Shown here one piece after another: positions 32,501 to 36,624 of a stretch of 36,624 nt of DNA. The stretch covers positions 1,416,177-1,452,800 of the forward strand of contig NZ_JAHTIK010000001.1 in the NCBI RefSeq assembly GCF_025655475.1, written 5' to 3'. The notes below the pieces were generated by a model. That model did no database searches. It worked only from the letters and a program-made list of their open reading frames with translations, and was not told the DNA's origin. The translations under genes were made by a program, and so were the position numbers. The DNA comes from Kitasatospora sp. DSM 101779. GTDB taxonomy: Bacteria > Actinomycetota > Actinomycetes > Streptomycetales > Streptomycetaceae. Each line of letters opens with the position of its first letter. The stretch's first letter is position 1.

Positions 32501-32787
32501 AACACCTGCCGTACCGCGAGTGGGTGCGCCGCCTGATCGGCTTCGCCACCGCCAACCCGACGCACCCGATCACCCCGTTCGTGCCGCTCTTCGTCGACCG
32601 CGCCGAAGGCACCGAGATGACCATCAGCGAGATGTACTTCCGGCCCACCTTCCCGGAGTTCACCCGCACCGCCGCTGAGCGCGCGCTCACCCGGGCCGGC
32701 ATCGAACTGCCTCCCGTGGACGCCGAACTCCTCGACTTCTACCTCGACCGGCTCGAGGCAAGCGGACAACTGGAGCACGTCGCGTGA
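29584..32787 (+). CDS. single-module NRPS: MbtH-adenylation-carrier-thioester reductase
   Basis: The 1067-residue enzyme begins with a fused MbtH-like domain (residues about 12-62: VLVNGDGQYAIW, VPEGW, WRDVRP). The adenylation domain has YLIYTSGTTGEPKG (from residue 213), LGFDTSLEQIF, NAYGLTE, YRTGD, GRADDQVKIRGYRVDPGEVE and PSGKID. The carrier has DDFFELGGNSL with the phosphopantetheine Ser at about 611. The reductase has LLTGATGFCG (from about 698) and the Y858/K862 pair in GYVESKW. Aligned to GrsA, I read the specificity residues as D-T-E-D-I-G-A-I-T-K; the acids at 239 and 278 suit a basic side chain. There is no condensation domain. GAGG eight bases upstream supports GTG 29584. It overlaps the next gene by 4 bp. 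The product is probably released as an aldehyde. Confidence 0.93.
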   Translation: MELSNHAQSPHFGPHLVLVNGDGQYAIWTNELPVPEGWRSVFGPADREECRRQVRARWRDVRPAGPGAPGRTVHALFREQAATRPGALAVLCDDGPLTYAELDGRSDRLAEELRALGVGPDSVVPVCLERSGDMVVALLAALKAGGAFLPLDPAHPDLRLANLAADSGGGPVVTSRDHAGLFPTAVLVEAYRLAGPPTAVPPPDLTDPDDLAYLIYTSGTTGEPKGVPVSHRTMVFTLSRVAEAYALSPADRVLQLGALGFDTSLEQIFTPLLNGATLVLGGRHPWAPIELAHRLPELGITVADLTPTYWHRLLAVLPEHGPAAHSLRLLIVGGDTVPAEDCRETLRRLPGTRLLNAYGLTETGITSTLCEIRPELLAAPANAPVPVGRPLLGTFVHVLDARLRPVPPGEKGEVYLGGPGLARGYWKQPELTAERFLPEPYAGTPGGRMYRTGDTGRWRPDGTLELIGRADDQVKIRGYRVDPGEVEAVLGEHPAVGEVRVVAGEANGGGRALTAYYTARDRQPEDLRQYLAARLPDHLVPAAFVAVERMPVTPSGKIDRTGLTRGPASPRHAGGGPGTTVQAGLAYLWAQILDVEHVGADDDFFELGGNSLLAMEMLARARIMFGIGVDRIRTLTRALLKNPTLGAFSAVARDARRALPAEHGQRIDFAAEAELGVPVHRSPEHSAPRWHQPTDILLTGATGFCGTHLLRALLETTDARVHCLVRAPDPEHGLERLRAAHQRYLLRDLHSDRVVPVVGDLAEPLLGLGRRRFEQLAGTVDLIHHLGGQVNFLYPYHQLRAANVAGTREIIRLAGHSRAIPVHYLSSMAVLAGYGPAGIRQVTEESPLAHADRLSVGYVESKWVAEALLHHAAAAGLPVTVHRVNDVTGDLRHGVINPGTELSAIIRYLWDSGTSPDVDLPLDFVPADVFTRALAVVSTREPAEGRVLHLTNPAPATLGDLAERIRSRGRPVEHLPYREWVRRLIGFATANPTHPITPFVPLFVDRAEGTEMTISEMYFRPTFPEFTRTAAERALTRAGIELPPVDAELLDFYLDRLEASGQLEHVA

Positions 32788-33554
32788 CCGGAACCGCACA
32801 GTGGTGGGCCTCGGTCGACCTCGGCCGCGCCCCCGCCGACGCACCGGTGGCGTTCTGCGCCGACCTCGGCCCGGACGCCCTGCTCGCCGGCTACCGGGCC
32901 GGCGCCTTCCCGATGCCCGCCCAGGACGAGTACAGCCTCTGGATGAACGAGGCCCGCTACGAGGACCTCGTCGACGAGGGCGCGGTCGCGTTACCCGCGG
33001 GCGCCGGCGAGGAGGCGTACGGCGTCGCCTGGTGGTCGCCCGACCCCCGGCCGGTCGTCCCGGTCGGCGGCGCACGCCTCGGCGGCCGGCTCTCCCGCCG
33101 GCTCCGCAACCGCGACGACTGGACGACCACCGCCGACAAGGCCTTCGGCGAGGTCGTCGACCGCTGCGCCGAGGGCCGCAGCCCGGCCTGGCTCACCACC
33201 GAGCTGCGCACCGCGCTGCGGGCGCTGCACGCCGGCGGCCGGGCGCACAGCATCGAGGTCTGGGAGAACGGCGAACTGGTCGGCGGCGCCTTCGGCGTCC
33301 GGGTCGGGCCGGTGCTCAGCCTGGACTCCATGATGGGCCTGCGCCCCGACGCCGCCCGGGTGGCGATCGTCGACCTGGCGCAGCGCTTCGGCGAGAGCGG
33401 CGGCCTGCTGCTGGACGTCCAGTGGGACAGCCCGCACGTGCGGAGTCTCGGCGCGGTGCCGGTGCCGCGCTCCGAGTACCGGGCCCTGCTTCGCGAGGGC
33501 CCCGCGGCCGGCCCGCCCCCGGGCGAGGAACGCCCGGCCTCCCGCCTGGGCTGA
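32784..33554 (+). CDS. leucyl/phenylalanyl-tRNA-protein transferase homologue coupled to the NRPS
   Basis: The 256-residue protein matches the Aat (LFT) fold: DALLAGYRAGAFPMP, VAWWSPDPRPVVP, then AHSIEVWENGELVGGAFGV, SLDSMMG, GLLLDVQWDSPHVRSLGAVPVPRSEY. The Asp and Gln of LDVQ correspond to the catalytic pair in E. coli Aat (D186, Q188); the conserved ESM Glu is Asp here. About 35 residues lie between FPMP and WWSPDPR that the E. coli enzyme lacks. Canonical Aat moves Leu or Phe from tRNA to protein N-termini. Here the GTGA overlap with the NRPS gene argues that the acceptor is the carrier-bound amino acid, giving a peptide bond without a condensation domain. Codon 70 (32991-32993) is TTA, implying bldA control. 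Confidence 0.88.
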   Translation: MTGTAQWWASVDLGRAPADAPVAFCADLGPDALLAGYRAGAFPMPAQDEYSLWMNEARYEDLVDEGAVALPAGAGEEAYGVAWWSPDPRPVVPVGGARLGGRLSRRLRNRDDWTTTADKAFGEVVDRCAEGRSPAWLTTELRTALRALHAGGRAHSIEVWENGELVGGAFGVRVGPVLSLDSMMGLRPDAARVAIVDLAQRFGESGGLLLDVQWDSPHVRSLGAVPVPRSEYRALLREGPAAGPPPGEERPASRLG

Positions 33555-33605
33555 CCGCTCGGGGGGCATGTCGGGGCCCAGCGGCGCCCGAGGTGGCCCG
33601 GAGTG

Positions 33606-34331
33606 CTACCTCTCGCTCGGGGCCAGGAGGTCGTCGGGCAGGTCCAGGCGGTCGCGGAGGATGCGGCGGCCGGCCGGGGTGACCGCCACCGCCCGGCTGG
33701 TGCCGATCCGGGTGACCCAGCCCTCGGCCAGGGCATGCCGGCACAGGGCCGCGCCGACCGCTCCCGCCAGGTGTGGTCGGCGTTCGGTCCAGTCCAGGCA
33801 GGGTCGCACGGCCGGCCGACGGCTGACGGACGGGACGGTGACCCCGGCCGTGCCGAGCCACAGCTCGCCGTCGGCGGTCAGCCGCAGGCCCTGTGTCCAG
33901 TCCAGCAGCCCCTTGGCCGTCATCGCGTCGGTGATCGCGACCCCGACCGTTCCGGCCAGGTGGTCGTAGCAGGTCCGGGCGTGGGCGAGGGCGCGCCGGC
34001 GGCCGTCCGCCGCGAGCGAGGCGGGGCGTTCGGGGCGGCCCGGTGCCAGTGCGGCGAGCTGCTCGACCAGCTCGGCCACCTGCGGGTCGGCCAGCCGGAC
34101 GTACCGGTGCCGGCCCTGCCGCTCCTCGGCCAGCAGGCCGCCGCCCACCAGCCGGTTCAGGTGCTCGGTCGCGGTCGGGGCGGCGACCCCGGCGTACCGG
34201 GCCAGTTCGCCCGCCGTCCACGCCCGCCCGTCGAGCAGGGCGAGGCAGAACGCCGCCCGGGTTCCGTCGGCCAGGAGTCCGGCGACCGCCGCGAGATCCC
34301 CGCCCGGCGACTGTGCTCGTTCGCTGTCCAC
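33606..34331 (-). CDS. ArsR-type winged-helix transcriptional regulator
   Basis: From GTG 34331 the protein has 241 residues. The N-terminal third is an ArsR-like winged helix: DLAAVAGLLADGTRAAFCLALLDGRAWTAGELARYAGVAAPTATEHLNRLVGGGLL, then the wing EERQGRHRYVRLADPQVAELVEQLA. The C-terminal part, with RTCYDHLAGTVGVAITDAM and a Trp-containing TGELWLG-like strand, is the extension common in actinobacterial HTH_20 regulators. No metal-binding Cys motif is visible, so the effector is unknown. GAGAAT six bases before the GTG could be a -10 of a leaderless mRNA. It follows the MFS gene on the same strand by 83 bases and may regulate it. Confidence 0.85.
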   Translation of the reverse strand: MDSERAQSPGGDLAAVAGLLADGTRAAFCLALLDGRAWTAGELARYAGVAAPTATEHLNRLVGGGLLAEERQGRHRYVRLADPQVAELVEQLAALAPGRPERPASLAADGRRRALAHARTCYDHLAGTVGVAITDAMTAKGLLDWTQGLRLTADGELWLGTAGVTVPSVSRRPAVRPCLDWTERRPHLAGAVGAALCRHALAEGWVTRIGTSRAVAVTPAGRRILRDRLDLPDDLLAPSER

Positions 34332-34414
34332 CCGCCCATTCTCGACCGGCGACCCTTCGGCCCGTGCCGAACCGACGGCCGTCGAACGCTCCGCCGCGCG
34401 GGATCGGCCCGGCG

Positions 34415-35647
34415 TCAGGCGGTGCTGCGGGCCGGCCGTCCGGCGCCGGGCGCCGGAACGGCTGCGGGCGGCGGAACGGCCGCGGGCGCCGGCTCGCCCG
34501 GGAGGAGTGCGGCGGACGCCACCGGGAGGGCGGCGGCGAGGGCGTAGGCGGGGGCGAAGCCGTGGGCGGTGATCAGCGCGCCGGTCAGCGGCGGGACGAG
34601 GACGATCGCGGCGTGCTGGCCGAGGCCGTGGACGCCGAGCGCGCGGCCCGCCCAGGCGGGACCGGCGTGTTCGGCGACGGCGGTGTTGTGCAGGCCGTTG
34701 GTGGAGACGGTCAGTCCGCAGGCGAGCAGCAGGGCGGCGGTGCCGAGCGGCGGTGCGGCGGCCGCGCCGAGGGCCAGCAGCAGGACGTCGGCGGCGGTGG
34801 CCAGCGCGAGCAGCCGCATCGGGCGCAGCCGGCTGCCGACCCGGTCCGACCACCAGCCGGCGAGCAGGCGCACCCCCGCCCCGGCGAGGTTGGCGGCTGC
34901 GAGGACCGTTCCGGCGGTCGCGGCAGGCCAGCCGCGCACGGTGGTCAGGAAGACCAGCGCGAACCCGGCCACCACGAACTGGGGGACGCACAGCAGCGCG
35001 GCCGCGCCGTGCAGGCGCCACAGCCGGCTGCCGCGGTAGGGGCCGGGCCCGCGGGGCCGGCCGGTGCCGGACGGCCGGGGCGGGTCGACGGCCAGCAGCA
35101 GGACTGCGCCGCCGGCCACCGCGCACAGCAGGGCGCAGCAGCCGAGGGCGGCCGGGAGTCCGGCGTGTTCGGCGAGCGACGGGAGGACGGCCGCGGCGAG
35201 GCCGACGCCGAGCGGTTGGGAGGCCTGCCGGACGCCCATGGCGATGCCGCGCCGGTGCGGCGGGAACCAGCCGATGACCAGGCGGCCGGAGGCGGAGTTG
35301 ACGGAGGCCCCGCAGGCGCCCGCGAGGACCAGCAGCACGGCGAGGGCGGCGGCGCCGCGGACGGCGGCGGCGACCGTGAGCACGGCGGCCGCCGGGAGCA
35401 GGCCCGCGGCGAGTGCGAACCGCTCGCCGCGGCGGTCGGCGACGAGGCCCCAGCCGACCATGGTGAGCAGGATGCCGAGGATCGGGCCGGAGACGAGCAT
35501 CCCGGCCCCGGCGAGCGAGAGGCCGAACTCCTTCTGGAAGTCGGGCAGGAGGGACGGCAGGCCGTAGAGGACCGGGGTCATGGCGGTCTGGCCGCCCGTG
35601 CCGATCGCGAGCATCAGCCATCGGCGGTGCGCGGGGTTCCCGGTCAT
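34415..35647 (-). CDS. MFS transporter
   Basis: The 410-residue membrane protein has about 12 hydrophobic segments. It opens MTGNPAHRRWLMLAIGTGGQTAMTPVLYGLPSLLPDFQKEFGLSLAGAGMLVSGPILGILLTMVGWGLVADRRGERF, which includes motif A-like GWGLVADRRGER. The second half has WWSDRVGSRLRPMRLL. This pattern fits actinobacterial MFS proteins of the CynX/NimT or sugar-phosphate-like groups; the substrate is not readable. The C-terminal tail is rich in Ala and Pro. ATG 35647 has no Shine-Dalgarno, but TAGGGT lies seven bases upstream, so it is probably leaderless. The downstream ArsR-type gene is its likely regulator. Confidence 0.87.
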   Translation of the reverse strand: MTGNPAHRRWLMLAIGTGGQTAMTPVLYGLPSLLPDFQKEFGLSLAGAGMLVSGPILGILLTMVGWGLVADRRGERFALAAGLLPAAAVLTVAAAVRGAAALAVLLVLAGACGASVNSASGRLVIGWFPPHRRGIAMGVRQASQPLGVGLAAAVLPSLAEHAGLPAALGCCALLCAVAGGAVLLLAVDPPRPSGTGRPRGPGPYRGSRLWRLHGAAALLCVPQFVVAGFALVFLTTVRGWPAATAGTVLAAANLAGAGVRLLAGWWSDRVGSRLRPMRLLALATAADVLLLALGAAAAPPLGTAALLLACGLTVSTNGLHNTAVAEHAGPAWAGRALGVHGLGQHAAIVLVPPLTGALITAHGFAPAYALAAALPVASAALLPGEPAPAAVPPPAAVPAPGAGRPARSTA

Positions 35648-35654
35648 GCCGGGA

Positions 35655-35660
35655 ACCCTA
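35655..35660 (-). promoter_or_regulatory. -10 element TAGGGT of a leaderless MFS mRNA
   Basis: On the minus strand TAGGGT (35660-35655) is followed by seven bases and the ATG at 35647. This places the predicted transcription start at the start codon. No clear -35 is visible. Confidence 0.5.
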
Positions 35661-35727
35661 CGGAGCGGTCACCAGGTGGGACGGATGTTTCCGGTGACTG
35701 AGACGCCGGTGGGACGGGGCGGGCGGC

Positions 35728-36624
35728 TCAGGCCTGCCGGGAGGCGAGCGTGACGACGGTGATGTCCGAGGGTGCGCCGACCCGGACGGGCGGGCCCCAG
35801 GCGCCGGCGCCGCGGGTGACGTAGAGCTGGGTGTCGCCGTACCGCTCGAGTCCGGCGACGGTCGGGTTGGCCAGTGCGGCCAGGTAGTTGCCCGGCCAGA
35901 GCTGGCCGCCGTGGGTGTGCCCGGAGAGCTGCAGGTCGACGCCGCGGCGGACCGCCTCGTACACGGCGACCGGCTGGTGGGCCATCAGGACGGCGGCGCG
36001 GCGGGTGTCCCGGTCGCCGAGGGCCCGGTCGTAGTCGGGGCCCTGGCCCTCGGAGGCGCCGGCGATGTCGTTGACGCCGGCCAGGTCGAAGTGGGCGAGT
36101 TCGGTGCGGGCGTTCTCCAGCGGGTGCACGCCGAGCTCGCGGACGAACTCCACCCAGGGGGCTGCGCCGGAGAAGTACTCGTGGTTGCCGGTGACGAAGT
36201 ACGCGCCGTCCCGGGCGCGCAGCCGGGCGAGCGGCTCGGCGGCGGGGCCGAGTTCGGGCACGGTGCCGTCGACCAGGTCGCCGACGATGGTGATCAGGTC
36301 GGGCTGGGTGCTGTTGATGGTGTCGACGATGCGCTGGGTGTGGGCGCGGCCGAGGATCGGGCCGAGGTGGATGTCGCTGACGACGGCGATCCGGTAGCCG
36401 TGGGCCTGCCGGGGCAGCTTGGCGAGCGGGACGGTCACGTGCTTGAGCCGAGGCCCGCGCAGGACTCCGTACGCGCCGTTGCCGACCACGGCGGCCGCGG
36501 TGGCGCCGGCGGCGAGGGCCACGCCACGGGCGACCAGCAGGCGGCGCGCGGGGTCGGCCGGTCCGTCGGCGGTCCGCTCCTCGGTGGCGGGCGGCGCGCT
36601 TGCCGGGTCCGCCGCGGGTTCGGC
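35728..36624 (-). CDS. membrane-anchored metallophosphoesterase, N-terminus outside the window
   Basis: The frame is open to the right edge, so 299 codons are seen and the start lies beyond 36624. The first residues (AEPAADPASAPPATEERTADG) form a disordered linker, then ARRLLVARGVALAAGATAAAVVGNGAYGVLRGP is a membrane segment. The catalytic domain has all five calcineurin-like blocks: VVSDIHLGPI (D, H), VGDLVDG (GDxxD), GNHEYF (GNHE), MAHQP (H) and LSGHTHGGQLWP (GHTHGGQ). The block sequence resembles the YkuE/YaeI-type phosphodiesterases. It needs two metal ions and would act at the outer membrane face if the orientation is as usual. A GTG at 36522 inside the membrane segment is unlikely to be the real start. 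Confidence 0.9.
   Translation of the reverse strand, partial: AEPAADPASAPPATEERTADGPADPARRLLVARGVALAAGATAAAVVGNGAYGVLRGPRLKHVTVPLAKLPRQAHGYRIAVVSDIHLGPILGRAHTQRIVDTINSTQPDLITIVGDLVDGTVPELGPAAEPLARLRARDGAYFVTGNHEYFSGAAPWVEFVRELGVHPLENARTELAHFDLAGVNDIAGASEGQGPDYDRALGDRDTRRAAVLMAHQPVAVYEAVRRGVDLQLSGHTHGGQLWPGNYLAALANPTVAGLERYGDTQLYVTRGAGAWGPPVRVGAPSDITVVTLASRQA

Noticed and set aside
32784..33554. Treating the transferase as the housekeeping N-end-rule Aat with symbol aat
   Set aside because: The 4-bp overlap with an NRPS gene, the TTA codon and the DSM substitution favour a biosynthetic role; the genome's other copies cannot be checked.
1..36624. CRISPR arrays, tRNA genes, insertion sequences, phage attachment sites
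   Set aside because: I looked for regular spaced repeats, cloverleaf-like segments, transposase motifs and flanking direct repeats and found none.

Overview
The window is a very GC-rich (about 73%) actinobacterial chromosome segment. High GC at third codon positions, GTG and TTG starts, leaderless -10/ATG arrangements, a 14-bp CebR-type operator (TGGGAGCGCTCCCA) and rare in-frame TTA codons point to Streptomycetaceae (Streptomyces or Kitasatospora). I see no tRNA, rRNA, CRISPR array, transposase or integrase.

Layout. (1) 1-4881: pseudouridine salvage pair on the minus strand (PfkB-type kinase, cut by the window edge, and PsuG), then on the plus strand an AlkB-type dioxygenase, a gamma-glutamylcyclotransferase-fold protein, and a pair made of a polysaccharide deacetylase and a CelD-type GNAT acyltransferase. 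(2) 5264-13464: an XRE/MmyB-type regulator closed by a hairpin terminator, followed by a compact unit: 3-hydroxyacyl-CoA dehydrogenase, PLP-dependent alpha-oxoamine synthase, Bcr/CflA-type exporter, and both subunits of a methylcrotonyl-type acyl-CoA carboxylase. The unit ends at a 32-bp perfect palindrome. It reads like a small biosynthetic cluster without PKS or NRPS that would make and export an alpha-aminoketone or amino-alcohol. (3) 13782-15902: an orphan CebE-like sugar-binding lipoprotein under a promoter overlapped by a perfect CebR-type box, with a second near-perfect box after the gene, then a small gene with an apparent frameshift. (4) 15959-19078: MarR regulator divergent from a Bcr/CflA exporter, a carboxymuconolactone-decarboxylase/AhpD-fold protein without its CxxC motif, and a SRPBCC protein. 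(5) 19091-26147: a large membrane SpoIIE phosphatase/anti-sigma-type kinase, a DUF1876 protein, a TPR protein, a secreted M1 peptidase and a secreted phospholipase D-family protein.

(6) 26271-33554 is the most interesting locus. A membrane GAF-PAS-GGDEF-EAL cyclic-di-GMP enzyme is divergent from a two-gene operon: a one-module NRPS (fused MbtH domain, adenylation, carrier, thioester reductase) overlapping by 4 bp a leucyl/phenylalanyl-tRNA-protein transferase homologue. The pair predicts tRNA-dependent extension of an NRPS-loaded amino acid and reductive release as a peptide aldehyde, as proposed for the livipeptin locus of S. lividans. The transferase gene and the c-di-GMP gene carry the only two in-frame TTA codons I found in the window, so both arms of the locus look dependent on bldA tRNA. 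The c-di-GMP gene also has a TTG start whose Shine-Dalgarno sequence lies inside a hairpin.

(7) 33606-36624: an ArsR-type regulator and an MFS transporter on the minus strand (both apparently leaderless), and a membrane-anchored metallophosphoesterase cut by the right edge.
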